Position numbers and translations under genes: made by a program. Below, piece by piece: positions 16,990 through 25,721 of a DNA stretch of 64,000 nt. The notes under the pieces were generated by a model that saw only the letters and a program-made list of their open reading frames with translations, was not told the DNA's origin and ran no database searches. The stretch's first letter is position 1, and every line of letters begins with the position of its first letter. This DNA is from Endozoicomonas euniceicola (GTDB taxonomy: Bacteria > Pseudomonadota > Gammaproteobacteria > Pseudomonadales > Endozoicomonadaceae), in the NCBI RefSeq assembly GCF_025562755.1, contig NZ_CP103300.1:5706501-5770500 (forward strand), written 5' to 3'.

Positions 16990-17066
16990 TGGTCGGAGCG
17001 AGAGGATTTGAACCTCCGACCCCCACAACCCCATTGTGGTGCGCTACCAGGCTGCGCTACGCTCCG
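16990..17066 (-). tRNA. tRNA-Pro (anticodon GGG)
   Basis: A 77-nt cloverleaf on the minus strand with acceptor stem CGGAGCG / CGCTCCG, D-arm AGCGCAGCCTGGTAGCGC, anticodon stem CCACA / TGTGG around loop ATGGGGT (anticodon GGG), and T-loop GTTCAAATC. The 3' CCA is encoded. It reads CCC and CCU proline codons. It is the only tRNA gene I see in the window. Confidence 0.97.
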
Positions 17067-17215
17067 AACCTTTGCCAGACGGCATGAGTAATTGCCGTCA
17101 GCGGTCTGTATATTACCTTTCCAGCGGTTAATTGCAAGCCTTATGGCAGTTATTTGCCTTGGCGCAGTAATCACGTAGGATAGCCGAACTCATGAACTGT
17201 AACTAAGGATGCATT

Positions 17216-17866
17216 ATGCGAACATTGCTGAACCGATTGGGGAACCAGCTGCTGCCGTTTTCAATGGCCCTGACTATAGCGTTTATGGCTAATGGTGTGA
17301 CGGCCAGTCCAGAAGTACCCTCTGAGAACAAAAATAAAGAGGATATTGTGCAGGTTCAGATGGAAACCAGTAAAGGTAATATCGTTCTCCAGCTGGATGA
17401 GAAGCGTGCGCCGGTGACGGTCAAAAACTTTCTGCGCTATGTGGACGAAGGTTTCTATGACAACCTGATTTTCCACCGGGTCATCAATGGTTTTATGATT
17501 CAGGGCGGTGGCATGGACAAAAACATGACCCAGAAGCCGACCAAAGCCCCTATATATAACGAATCATCCAATGGGCTTGCCAACAGGCGCGGCACCATTG
17601 CTATGGCCCGAACCTCTGCACCCCACAGCGCGACCTCGCAGTTTTTTATCAATCTGGAAGATAACAACAGTTTGAACTATCGGACAGGGCAGCCCGGCTA
17701 TGCGGTTTTTGGTCATGTAGTTAAAGGCATGGATGTGGTGGATGCCATTGCCAAAGTAAGAACCGGACGTAAAGCGGGACATAGTGATGTACCCGTTGAG
17801 CCAGTTTTTATTATCAAAGCCGATCGGGTTCAGGCAGCCGATAAGAATGAGCCCCCGGTAAAATAA
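17216..17866 (+). CDS. ppiA: Periplasmic peptidyl-prolyl cis-trans isomerase (cyclophilin)
   Basis: A 216-residue cyclophilin with a signal peptide (cleavage probably after GVTA, about residue 30), so it acts on proline bonds of exported proteins. The catalytic core shows NFLRYVDEGFYDNLIFHRVI (with the catalytic Arg in FHRV), FMIQGGG, TIAMART, SATSQFFINL and AVFGHVVKGMDVVD. The tryptophan that binds cyclosporin in eukaryotic enzymes is absent, as in E. coli PpiA. A Lys/Glu-rich linker (ENKNKED) follows the signal. AGGA precedes the ATG. tmcA starts 24 bp downstream and may be co-transcribed. Confidence 0.92.
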   Translation: MRTLLNRLGNQLLPFSMALTIAFMANGVTASPEVPSENKNKEDIVQVQMETSKGNIVLQLDEKRAPVTVKNFLRYVDEGFYDNLIFHRVINGFMIQGGGMDKNMTQKPTKAPIYNESSNGLANRRGTIAMARTSAPHSATSQFFINLEDNNSLNYRTGQPGYAVFGHVVKGMDVVDAIAKVRTGRKAGHSDVPVEPVFIIKADRVQAADKNEPPVK

Positions 17867-17890
17867 AATGCCGGGCATGAGAAATAAACG

Positions 17891-20083
17891 GTGAAGGAAT
17901 TATTTAAACAACGGTTAAACCGTCTGGCTCAGCTCAACCATCGTGAGCTGATAGTGCTCAGTGGTGAACAGGACTGGTGCCTGCATAGCGTACACGAATG
18001 GCTGCCTTACCTGTCGGAAGAGCAGGGGCTATGGTTGAGCCCCTGGTTAGGCCTCTGGTTGGGCAAAGGTGCGCCAGAAACCATACCTGCCATTCAGGCT
18101 GCTAAAGCGTCACAATGGTTAGGCCGTGAACGGCAATTTGTGGTGTTTAACGCCTGGTCCGGGTTTGATGTTGATGCTTTTGGTGCTATCAGTGGTGTGG
18201 TTAAAGGCGGCGGTGTGATGTTTCTGCTGATTCCGGAGCTGGCCCAGTGGAGCCAGCTGGAAGATCCGGAGCATCGTCGTATAACCGTCTATCCGGAAAC
18301 TAAGAACCGGGTAACAGGAAGGTATATCCAGCGTTTGGCAAAGTTGCTGACTGAATCTGAACATTGCAGTCTGATTCAGCAGAATAAAGAACCGGCCTGG
18401 TCGGCATTACCTAACCTCAACGTAGAGTCAGAAGCGTCGGATGGGCATGGTTATTGTCAAACACTGGAGCAGGCTCAGGCGGTGGAGGCCATCAAAAAGG
18501 TGGCAACAGGTCATCGCCGTCGTCCATTGGTGCTAACGGCCGACCGCGGACGAGGTAAAAGCGCAGCCCTGGGAATTGCCGCCGCACAGCTTCTGACTCA
18601 TGGATTAAAGCGGATTGTGGTAACAGGGCCATCATTGGCATCGACTGAACAGGTGTTTCAGCACGCTGGGGAATGCCTTGAGAATACCTGCCTTTCCAGA
18701 GGTACGTTTTCCGGGGGAAGGGTCCAGTGGCAGGATAAGTCGATTCAGTTTATGGCACCTGACGAAATTGTCGGTAACCCGGTTGACTGTGACCTGATGC
18801 TGGTGGATGAAGCAGCGGCATTGCCTGTGCCTTTGCTGGAGTCTCTACTCAGACAGCAGTCGCGCATCGTCTTTTCTTCCACTATTCACGGTTATGAAGG
18901 CACCGGACGTGGTTTTGCCATACGTTTTCGCAAAAAGCTGGATACCATAGCACCAAAATGGCGAGCTTTGTCTATCAGGCAGGCGATTCGCTGGGCAGAC
19001 CATGACCCGCTGGAACAGCTGGTTTTTTCGAGCCTGTTGCTGGATGCCAGACCTGCGGAAGACCATCAGGTTGAAGGTGCCACCGCTGAACAGTGTGAAT
19101 GGGTTTGTTTTGACCGTGACCAGTTAGTGCAGAATGAGTCGATGGTGGCTCAGGTGTTTGGGCTGCTGGCGCTGGCTCATTACCGGACCCGACCGTTTGA
19201 CTTACGACATTTTTTAGATGGCCCGAATATAGAAGTTTATGGTCTTCTCTATCAGGGTCATCTGGTCGGGACGGTTCTGGCGGCAAGAGAAGGAGCGATT
19301 GATACGTCTATGCAGGAATCGATCTGGCTGGGGCAACGACGGGTACGGGGTCACCTGATTCCTCAGTCATTGAGTAACCATGCCGGGATTCCCGAGGCGA
19401 TCAGACAAAAAGGGTTACGGGTCTTGAGGATTGCTGTTCATCCGGCTATCCACAGAAAGGGGCTGGGAGCCGAAATGCTGAACTGCCTGGCACAATCTGC
19501 CCATGATAAAGGGTTTGATTATCTGGGAACCAGCTTTGGCGCTACTTCCGGCCTGTTGAATTTCTGGCAGAACAGTGGGTATCAGCCGGTGCGAACCGGT
19601 TTGCAGAGAGAGGCTGCCAGTGGTTGTTATTCGTTGATGATGTTGCAGTCGCTGTCAGAAGCAGGCAATGAACTGCAGGTGGAAGCCCGTTCCCGTTTTT
19701 TCGATAACTTTCTGCTACAGCTGCCCGAAAGCCTTAAAGTAATGGAGGCTGAGCTGGTCAGACAGTTATTCCGTGGTGCCAGTGACTTCAGTTCTGCTGA
19801 CCTGTCTGAGCGGGACTGGCAGGATATCGCCTCTTTCAGCCGTGGGCAGCGTCTGTTTGAAAGCTGTTTGCCTGCAATTCGAAAATTACTGTTAAAAAGT
19901 TTGGTTTGTGCTGATAGCGACTTTAATAACGGTGAACAGGCTTTGCGGGTATTAATTATGAAAGTGTTGCAGCAGCAGAGCTGGAGCAATCTGGCGCAAT
20001 ACGAAGGACTGGCCGGTAAAAAGCAGGTTCTGGTTCATCTCCGGAGCTGTGTTGGGCAACTGGAAACCGCTTTGAAACACTAA
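17891..20083 (+). CDS. tmcA: tRNA(Met) cytidine acetyltransferase TmcA
   Basis: A 730-residue enzyme that uses ATP and acetyl-CoA to form N4-acetylcytidine at the wobble base of elongator tRNA-Met. Domains in order: an N-terminal DUF1726-type region, an RNA-helicase-like module with Walker A TADRGRGKSAALG and Walker B VDEAAALPV, the SSTIHGYEGTGRGF segment, a GNAT acetyltransferase domain (RIAVHPAIHRKGLGAEML, about residues 510-590), and a C-terminal helical tRNA-binding tail. The start is GTG, with no ATG that fits better. Length is close to the enterobacterial enzyme (about 670) plus short insertions. Confidence 0.95.
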   Translation: MKELFKQRLNRLAQLNHRELIVLSGEQDWCLHSVHEWLPYLSEEQGLWLSPWLGLWLGKGAPETIPAIQAAKASQWLGRERQFVVFNAWSGFDVDAFGAISGVVKGGGVMFLLIPELAQWSQLEDPEHRRITVYPETKNRVTGRYIQRLAKLLTESEHCSLIQQNKEPAWSALPNLNVESEASDGHGYCQTLEQAQAVEAIKKVATGHRRRPLVLTADRGRGKSAALGIAAAQLLTHGLKRIVVTGPSLASTEQVFQHAGECLENTCLSRGTFSGGRVQWQDKSIQFMAPDEIVGNPVDCDLMLVDEAAALPVPLLESLLRQQSRIVFSSTIHGYEGTGRGFAIRFRKKLDTIAPKWRALSIRQAIRWADHDPLEQLVFSSLLLDARPAEDHQVEGATAEQCEWVCFDRDQLVQNESMVAQVFGLLALAHYRTRPFDLRHFLDGPNIEVYGLLYQGHLVGTVLAAREGAIDTSMQESIWLGQRRVRGHLIPQSLSNHAGIPEAIRQKGLRVLRIAVHPAIHRKGLGAEMLNCLAQSAHDKGFDYLGTSFGATSGLLNFWQNSGYQPVRTGLQREAASGCYSLMMLQSLSEAGNELQVEARSRFFDNFLLQLPESLKVMEAELVRQLFRGASDFSSADLSERDWQDIASFSRGQRLFESCLPAIRKLLLKSLVCADSDFNNGEQALRVLIMKVLQQQSWSNLAQYEGLAGKKQVLVHLRSCVGQLETALKH

Positions 20084-20085
20084 CG

Positions 20086-20610
20086 TCAGCCACCGTTCTT
20101 TTTATCACTAACGGGTCGTTTACTGGTGACTGAAGAACTACTACTGTCGTATGTTTGATGAATGCGATAGTTAATGGCACAGACATCATTGGGCAGGGAT
20201 TTAAGAATGGCGTTTACGCCGCCAGCGTTACGGGTCCAGATAAAGTCTTTCTGTTCTCTGATGATTGTCCATTCCGGGTTTTTTTCTATAAAGGTCGCGC
20301 AGCTGTTTTTAAAGGTGGTATTGACGACACTGTACGCCAGACAGTTGCGACCGAACTTTATAAAGGTGGTGTTTTTCCAGACACTGTCCCGGTCATTGCC
20401 CCAGGTCGCCATGACATTAAAACTGCGGTCATTAAAATAGCCCGTAGACGCCACAGCATTACCAACCCTTGCCATATCGCTGAACTCGGTTTCAATGGCT
20501 GCATCGCAGCGGTCGAAACCTGCTTTATGGGCAAGGTCCAGCAAATCAGAGGCTATGACAGTCAGGGAGAGGGGGGAAAGCAGCAAGCCGATTAAACCTG
20601 TCCTTGGCAT
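20086..20610 (-). CDS. Small periplasmic protein, unknown
   Basis: A 174-residue protein with a short signal peptide (hydrophobic residues about 5-19, cleavage near VIAS). Four cysteines at 35, 90, 104 and 144 could form two disulfides in the periplasm. The centre has alternating aromatic and polar residues (SFNVMATWGNDRDSVWKN), suggesting a compact beta fold. The tail is Ser/Lys-rich. It is convergent with tmcA, ending 3 bp from its stop, and is not in an operon. I recognise no family. Confidence 0.6.
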   Translation of the reverse strand: MPRTGLIGLLLSPLSLTVIASDLLDLAHKAGFDRCDAAIETEFSDMARVGNAVASTGYFNDRSFNVMATWGNDRDSVWKNTTFIKFGRNCLAYSVVNTTFKNSCATFIEKNPEWTIIREQKDFIWTRNAGGVNAILKSLPNDVCAINYRIHQTYDSSSSSVTSKRPVSDKKNGG

Positions 20611-20755
20611 CGGTGTGTCCTTTGTGGTTTTGATCAGCGTATCAAGTCAATTAGAAAGCTTCAATGAAGCGTATCGAAAATTCCTGTTGTCGCCGTGGCA
20701 GCAATCATCATATAGTTCGTCCACAAGATCAGATTCATACATCAGGAGTTATTCA

Positions 20756-21004
20756 ATGAGTCGTTTTACCGTATTTGGGCGTCCGGGTTGTGGTTTTTGT
20801 GTTCGTGCCAAACAGCTGCTGGAAGATCGACAACTGCCTTTTCGCTATGTTGATATTCATGCTGAAGGGATCAGCAAGGCTGATCTGGAAAAAACCGTAG
20901 GCAAGCCAGTTGAAACCGTGCCGCAGATTTTTCATGGGCAGAAGTATATTGGTGGCTGTACTGACCTGGAAGCCTACCTGAGGGATGAACTGGCTGACGC
21001 CTGA
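20756..21004 (+). CDS. Glutaredoxin (GrxA/GrxC-like, CGFC active site)
   Basis: An 82-residue glutaredoxin starting MSRFTVFGRPGCGFC. The redox pair is Cys12/Cys15 (CGFC in place of the usual CPYC). The glutathione-binding TVPQIF motif and the YIGGCTDLEAYL segment are present. CAGGAG 7 bp before this ATG fixes the start; the open frame extends further upstream but that part is antisense to the neighbouring gene. It reduces disulfides with glutathione in the cytosol. The CGFC centre should alter the redox potential relative to CPYC enzymes. A heptad-repeat element follows 20 bp after the stop. Confidence 0.9.
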   Translation: MSRFTVFGRPGCGFCVRAKQLLEDRQLPFRYVDIHAEGISKADLEKTVGKPVETVPQIFHGQKYIGGCTDLEAYLRDELADA

Positions 21005-21025
21005 AGGGTAGCTTAGAAAATATCG

Positions 21026-21130
21026 TTATTGGCTATTGGCTATTGGCTATTGGCTATTGGTTGATGACTGTATGAACAGCTAACAGCTAACAGCTAACAG
21101 CTAACAGCCAGAAGCCAAGAGCTAAAAGCC
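21026..21130. repeat. Heptad two-arm repeat, copy 2
   Basis: Left arm of about five TATTGGC units, a 20-bp spacer, then right arm of about four AGCTAAC units, ending in AGCTAAAAGCC. It fills the whole gap between the grxA stop and the convergent tus-like gene. The arms are partly complementary and could fold into a long hairpin that separates the two convergent transcripts. Confidence 0.85.
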
Positions 21131-22060
21131 TCAAATGTAGCGATAGATACGCGATACAGGATTGTCACTGATCCGCACCAGCCGTGCGTCGCTGCGTTGT
21201 AAACGTTCCTGTCGTGTCATCGGGTCAAATGGTTTGATTGGCTTGAATTCCGGCAGGGGTTGCCCTTTTTCCAGCTGCACAAAAACCGGAAGTGGCGTAT
21301 TGATCTGTCCGGGATACTGTTTTTTCGCATCCGGATTCATCCGGCGCTCTGCCTCAATCGTATCTGACCATTTCAGGTTTGCCCGCAGGTGAGGTGCCAG
21401 CAGTCGTTTAATCACCACGATTTCCGATCCGGGCAACTGTTCCAGTAATGTGATATCGCGTTCAATGGCAGCGGATGCCATATATTTCTTACGCAGATGC
21501 TCAATGGCTTCTACCGATGTTAATCGAACGGTGCCACTGTGGTTAGCAGCCCAGCTGAAACGGATTCGCCTGGGTGGCTGCTGAAACAGTTTCAGTTGCC
21601 GGTAACTCTGCACAAAGTGAATATGCTGAATTTGCAGCCCTCCCAGCACTCCGTCTCTCAGCTGGTCAGATGTCTCCTCAATGGCTGCAATATCATCACC
21701 GTAAAGCTGGCGATATTCCCCCATCGCTGTCTTGAACTGGTCTTTTGCCTGATTTAACTGTTGCCCGAGGGCAAGAGAACTGGCCGAAATACCAATGATG
21801 CCGGGAAGTCGGGCTGTTTCCTGTTTATTCTGTTCCGAGCTGTAGGTCAGGCGACTGGTGATACTGGCTGCCAGTGTCCGGTCATCCCGTTTTTGTTCAT
21901 AGAGTGTTTGCTCATTCAGGGCATCAGCGTCGTCTTCCTGCATGACCCAGGCGGGAAGCTCGTGATCATTCAGAACCGCTTCCCGGAACTGGCGATTGGA
22001 ATCAACCAGTTCAATCAGGGTATCCCTGACGGCCATTCTGGCCGCCGTTTTTCTGCTCAT
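21131..22060 (-). CDS. tus: Replication terminator Tus-family protein
   Basis: A 309-residue protein whose conserved blocks match my recollection of E. coli Tus (309 residues): RLPGI (84-88), RFSWAANH (167-174, compare RFGWANKH), VVIKR (215-219, compare LKIKR), and NTPLPVFVQL (254-263, compare CPTPLIALI). Tus binds Ter sites and blocks the replicative helicase from one side. The N-terminus is less similar. Its start overlaps the pdxH stop by 4 bp (ATGA), so it is translated with pdxH from one transcript. E. coli tus has its own Ter-overlapping promoter, so autoregulation is probably different here. Binding sites are unknown. Confidence 0.72.
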   Translation of the reverse strand: MSRKTAARMAVRDTLIELVDSNRQFREAVLNDHELPAWVMQEDDADALNEQTLYEQKRDDRTLAASITSRLTYSSEQNKQETARLPGIIGISASSLALGQQLNQAKDQFKTAMGEYRQLYGDDIAAIEETSDQLRDGVLGGLQIQHIHFVQSYRQLKLFQQPPRRIRFSWAANHSGTVRLTSVEAIEHLRKKYMASAAIERDITLLEQLPGSEIVVIKRLLAPHLRANLKWSDTIEAERRMNPDAKKQYPGQINTPLPVFVQLEKGQPLPEFKPIKPFDPMTRQERLQRSDARLVRISDNPVSRIYRYI

Positions 22061-22695
22061 GGTGCCAGCCTTTCAATAACCCAGCCTTTGTCGTTTGTTC
22101 GGGCATATTGGAAACGGTCATGCAGACGATTTGGTCGCCCCTGCCAGAACTCAATGGTTTGTGGCACCACCCGATAGCCGCCCCAGAAGTCTGGCAGGGG
22201 GACTTTGCCTTCTTTGAACTTACGCTTCATTTCATCCAGTTTCAGTTCCAGTAGTTTGCGACCCGTAATGACTGAACTCTGATGGGAAACCCAGGCACCC
22301 AGCTGACTGCCATGGGGCCGGCTGGTGAAATACTTCAGGGATTCTGCCTTGGATATTTTTTCGGCTGTACCCTTAATAACCACCTGACGCTCAAGAGTAA
22401 CCCAGGGGAACATCAGGGCAACGTGAGGGTTTTCGGAAATCTCCCGGGATTTGTTGCTGGAATAATTGGTAAAGAAAACAAATCCCGACTGATCAAAGTA
22501 TTTCAACAGGACGGTTCGCAGGCTGGGAACACCGTCTGCTGTGGCGGTGGCAATACTCATGGCGTTGGGTTCCGGCAGCTGTGCTTCCTGTGCCTGCTGA
22601 AACCACAGGCTGAACTGTTCCACCGGATCGCTGTTCAGGTCTTCTTTGTCAAGGCCCGACTGAGTGTAATTCTCGCGAAGGTTGCTGATATCCAT
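22057..22695 (-). CDS. pdxH: Pyridoxamine 5'-phosphate oxidase
   Basis: A 212-residue FMN enzyme that oxidises pyridoxamine or pyridoxine 5'-phosphate to pyridoxal 5'-phosphate. Family motifs: NAMSIATATADGVPSLRTVLLK (FMN site), FFTNYSSNKSREI, WVTLERQVVIKG, SRPHGSQLGAWVSHQS, and the C-terminal PDFWGGYRVVP and RPNRLHDRFQY. The frame extends 57 codons upstream, but the ATG giving MDISNLRENY matches the family start and length (E. coli 218). The 4-bp overlap with the tus-like gene shows coupling. Serine dehydratase here does not need PLP, but cysK in this window does. Confidence 0.95.
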   Translation of the reverse strand: MDISNLRENYTQSGLDKEDLNSDPVEQFSLWFQQAQEAQLPEPNAMSIATATADGVPSLRTVLLKYFDQSGFVFFTNYSSNKSREISENPHVALMFPWVTLERQVVIKGTAEKISKAESLKYFTSRPHGSQLGAWVSHQSSVITGRKLLELKLDEMKRKFKEGKVPLPDFWGGYRVVPQTIEFWQGRPNRLHDRFQYARTNDKGWVIERLAP

Positions 22696-22864
22696 GTTAG
22701 TACTTCTGTGAGGATTTGTGTCTTCGTTGTGTGGAATTGTACAACAGCTGCCGGATGCAATAAACGATGGACTGATACCGGCAGGCTTTTTCTTCTTGTC
22801 ATGATTTCTGGATAGTTGACTATAGTAACTGTCGGTTTTCCAGACTATAAAAAGGGCGTATTTC

Positions 22865-23602
22865 ATGAGTCAGCTTAAACTCGTCCGTAACTTTTTATGT
22901 TTAGTATTGTTGTGGCTGCCCACACTCTTTACCCGGGCAGCAGGCAGTGAATGCTCATCGTCATCATTTGATCAGTTCTGGCCGTCAGTGACGGAAGTGT
23001 ATGAGGCCGAGATACATGTGGGGCATAAAATAGACAGTAATAATTTTGTTTTCATACCAAGCAACGCATTGGCAAAACAAAGGAAAGAGCAGTCCCTTAA
23101 TCACTTTGAAAATTTTCTGGTCGAATTCCCAGTCTTTTGTAAACTAAAGGCAATGAAAGATACCTCCTTAAATCGCCAACTGTTTGCGATGCTGATACAC
23201 GAATTGGGTAGCCTGGAATATGCCCTCAGGACAAACAAAATATCGGATGAGTATCTTGTTAAAATGGCGTTTTTGAATCCCCACTTCACCGCTCACCTCA
23301 TTGGTCATATGCGCCAGCAGTCGGATTCATTGTTAACAATGGAGGTGACGGACGAGTACTTGCCGTATTTTCATTGGATAGAAATAGCACTAGCGTATAA
23401 GCCGCAGTCAGAGTCCAGGTACTATAAGGCTTTTGGCGATCTGCTGAAATTAATCAATGGTGGTACGGATAAAAAAGAACTGGAAACATTCATCAATTCT
23501 ATTAGTGAAAATCCTCAGGAATGGATTTCTTCTCAAAGCATGAATATAGGGTTCGGTGTTCTTTTGGGCTGGGTGACGCTTTTTATATTCTTGTCCATAT
23601 AG
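22865..23602 (+). CDS. Exported protein with C-terminal membrane anchor, unknown
   Basis: A 245-residue protein with a signal peptide (hydrophobic core about 9-22, cleavage near TRAAGS). The mature region is mostly helical and includes a Cys pair (about residues 30 and 92). It ends in a hydrophobic helix (FGVLLGWVTLFIFLSI) right at the C-terminus, a tail anchor from the periplasmic side. It is divergent from pdxH. A palindromic repeat element follows 8 bp after the stop and may end the transcript. No family is recognised; it belongs to the set of exported unknown proteins spread across this window. Confidence 0.6.
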   Translation: MSQLKLVRNFLCLVLLWLPTLFTRAAGSECSSSSFDQFWPSVTEVYEAEIHVGHKIDSNNFVFIPSNALAKQRKEQSLNHFENFLVEFPVFCKLKAMKDTSLNRQLFAMLIHELGSLEYALRTNKISDEYLVKMAFLNPHFTAHLIGHMRQQSDSLLTMEVTDEYLPYFHWIEIALAYKPQSESRYYKAFGDLLKLINGGTDKKELETFINSISENPQEWISSQSMNIGFGVLLGWVTLFIFLSI

Positions 23603-23609
23603 CTCTTTA

Positions 23610-23727
23610 GTGACGTGGCAGAGAAAAATACCCCATCCTCATCTCCGGTGCAGGCGGGGATCCACTGCTGTGGTAGATTCTCGCCTGTGCGGGAATGACG
23701 GAGGTGCTGTTATGTTATTTCCCCTCA
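23610..23727. repeat. Palindromic GGCGGGGATCC element, copy A
   Basis: An imperfect long inverted repeat: CATCTCCGGTGCAGGCGGGGATCCACT on the left and TCTCGCCTGTGCGGGAATGACG on the right. The outer left flank GGCAGAGAAAAATACCCCATC is the reverse complement of the right flank of copy C, so the element is larger than the palindrome. It resembles the REP/MITE-like palindromes common in proteobacteria. Confidence 0.75.
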
Positions 23728-23804
23728 GTGGTAATCACTGGCAATTCTGTAAAGGCAGAAATCTTTCTGTTTCTGCCTTCTACGCAAAGAGGGTATCAAT
23801 AAAC

Positions 23805-25103
23805 CTACCTTTCCCAATAACTCTCTTCCAGTGAATCTTCACGTTCCGGCAAAGCCCGTGACAGACGTGGAGAACTCTGTGCCAGCACTTCATAGCTGAC
23901 CCGGTTGGCATATTTGCAAACCTGGGAGAACGACGAATACGTCAGCCATGACCGCTCATGTTTTCCTGAGGTCGGCAGGACTTCACGATGAAAATGGTTA
24001 GCGGCAATATCATGAATCACCGCCGACAAAGCGCCGTCACCGGCACCGTTGGTGTTTCTGATTCTTTCCGGCCCCCCCATATAGGGACTGATATGGGAGT
24101 AGACTTTCATCGGTTCATCACAATCGGCACGACGCAAAGGCCGGCTGAATTCGAAGCGGTTGAAGTCACTGATCCCGGCAGAGCGAATAGGGTTGTCAGT
24201 TTCCCGCGCCAGAGCCATTTCGGTATAGCCGCACAGATAAAGCCCTTCTGGTCCGGCAGTCAGTAACGTCATATCAGCAAGGTCCAGAACGGCTTCGCAG
24301 GCCAGTAACGGGTCGGCTGCTCCGGTCAGCGCCTGTGCTTCTTCCTCATTCATGGCCACCAGGGTGACATGATCACGGATAAATTGCTTTAAAGGTTCAC
24401 GGATATTTTCAACCAGCATACTGGTACCCAGGGTGAGCGCCACAGGAATGCCATGGTCGCTGGCAACTTTCGCAGCTTTCAGGGTGGCATGATAAATCGG
24501 CAGGCTGTCGTCGCCCAGGGTATAGGCACACAGAACCAGAGCTGAACTGCCGGTAATCACCTGTTCCGGAATAAACGTATGACTCAGGTCGTTCATTGAG
24601 CCGGGGCTGATGGCAAAGGTGCGCTCTCCATCTGGCGTAATCAGTGTGTAGCAGCGTCCGATAGCGCCTTCTACCGGTTGCAGATAGGCCATATCGACTT
24701 TGCTGCTGGTATTGCACAGATACCCGTAGGCATAGTCACCAACCCGGATATTCTGGCTCATGACCCCAAACTGAACGGAGCGGTCGTCGGCCAGAATGGA
24801 GTAGTTATGCAGAGTGTTGCCAATGGTTCCACCCGCATACTGGCTATCAATGGTGCCGGACTGTTGCAGGAAGCTGTACAGGCGGTTGGCAGTGTCATTA
24901 TCAACCCATTGTGAAGCCGCTTTGGTCAGACCAAAGTCAGCCAGAACTGAGTCGTCTACATGAGCATAGATGTCGACCATGTTCTGGTCGATGCCACAGA
25001 CGTAGGTATTAACATGCCCGAAGGTGGTGCTTTCACGGTCAAAGCGGTTGTCAGCGTTGACGGGAAAGTAGTGCTTGATTTTACGGCGGCCGGGAAACTT
25101 CAT
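23805..25103 (-). CDS. gsk: Inosine-guanosine kinase
   Basis: A 432-residue PfkB-family kinase that phosphorylates inosine and guanosine for purine salvage. It begins MKFPGRRKIKHYFPVN, as E. coli Gsk does, which decides the start over an ATG 18 bp further out. Conserved blocks include AGGTIGNTLHNYS, the NTSSKVDMAYLQ region, TNGAGDGALSAV (PfkB catalytic Asp) and the end LPEREDSLEESYWER. It is a single gene between a palindromic repeat and a coiled-coil protein. Length agrees with the enterobacterial enzyme (434). Confidence 0.96.
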   Translation of the reverse strand: MKFPGRRKIKHYFPVNADNRFDRESTTFGHVNTYVCGIDQNMVDIYAHVDDSVLADFGLTKAASQWVDNDTANRLYSFLQQSGTIDSQYAGGTIGNTLHNYSILADDRSVQFGVMSQNIRVGDYAYGYLCNTSSKVDMAYLQPVEGAIGRCYTLITPDGERTFAISPGSMNDLSHTFIPEQVITGSSALVLCAYTLGDDSLPIYHATLKAAKVASDHGIPVALTLGTSMLVENIREPLKQFIRDHVTLVAMNEEEAQALTGAADPLLACEAVLDLADMTLLTAGPEGLYLCGYTEMALARETDNPIRSAGISDFNRFEFSRPLRRADCDEPMKVYSHISPYMGGPERIRNTNGAGDGALSAVIHDIAANHFHREVLPTSGKHERSWLTYSSFSQVCKYANRVSYEVLAQSSPRLSRALPEREDSLEESYWER

Positions 25104-25296
25104 AGCAGCGGGATAAAACAACTGTAAAGGAGAGGGCGCGGATTATTCATTAAAAGTTGTATAAATTCCAGCCGTTCTTACCGAAGCAGAGTAATTTTGT
25201 GAAATTTCTTCTGTCCGATGGTCGACAGTATACTGCTAATAATCGGTTTCAGCCTCCTTATGACTGTTGGCCTGGAGGCATTTAATTTGTGGTGTG

Positions 25297-25626
25297 TTAG
25301 TGGTTGGGCAGGGCCTGCCGAATGAGTAGTTCAAGTTGGTCGAATCGAGTGTTAAGCCCTTTAATCTCTTCCTTAATTCCACGAATGTCAGCACCCTGCT
25401 GGTCTAAACGTTCACGATTCTCCGCAAATCCAGCTGCGGTTGCACTGGCTATGCCTGCGACAACGACTTGCAGCTCAGTGAGGTTTTTATCGAGTCTTTC
25501 GCTGGTGATTTCCTGTCGTGCGCTGTGCAGGAACAGTTTTTTTATGTCGTTCTGTGAGTTTTTTACGCTGATCTCTATGCGGTTAATTGCGTCCCAGAGG
25601 TTATCATTATTTTGATCGTGGTTCAT
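25297..25626 (-). CDS. Small coiled-coil protein
   Basis: About 109 residues from the ATG giving MNHDQNNDNLWDAINRI; an earlier in-frame ATG would add 15 residues. Heptad patterns run through most of the protein (DAINRIEISVKNSQNDIKKL; LDQQGADIRGIKEEI; LNTRFDQLELLIRQAL), with a short Ala/Gly-rich break (VVVAGIASATAAG) that could be a turn or a weak membrane-contacting segment. It resembles the short helper coiled-coils often annotated as hypothetical. It is divergent from the aldehyde dehydrogenase gene. No function can be assigned. Confidence 0.55.
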   Translation of the reverse strand: MNHDQNNDNLWDAINRIEISVKNSQNDIKKLFLHSARQEITSERLDKNLTELQVVVAGIASATAAGFAENRERLDQQGADIRGIKEEIKGLNTRFDQLELLIRQALPNH

Positions 25627-25721
25627 ACGAGCGCTTCTGATTATTTTGTGTGCGTCGAGCATAGCAGACAATAGGCGATGGCACAGAGAAACATAACTTC
25701 AATTGATGGGGAGCAACAATA

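Noticed and set aside
17198..17209. TGTAACTAAGGA upstream of ppiA, similar to part of the E. coli Ter core
   Set aside because: Only about nine core bases agree and the flanking Ter bases do not; it also overlaps the ribosome binding site region of ppiA. Chance similarity is more likely, and the Ter sequence of this lineage is unknown.
23610..23834. A 74-codon frame over the palindromic element
   Set aside because: Most of it is repeat sequence and it overlaps the end of gsk; it is not a gene.
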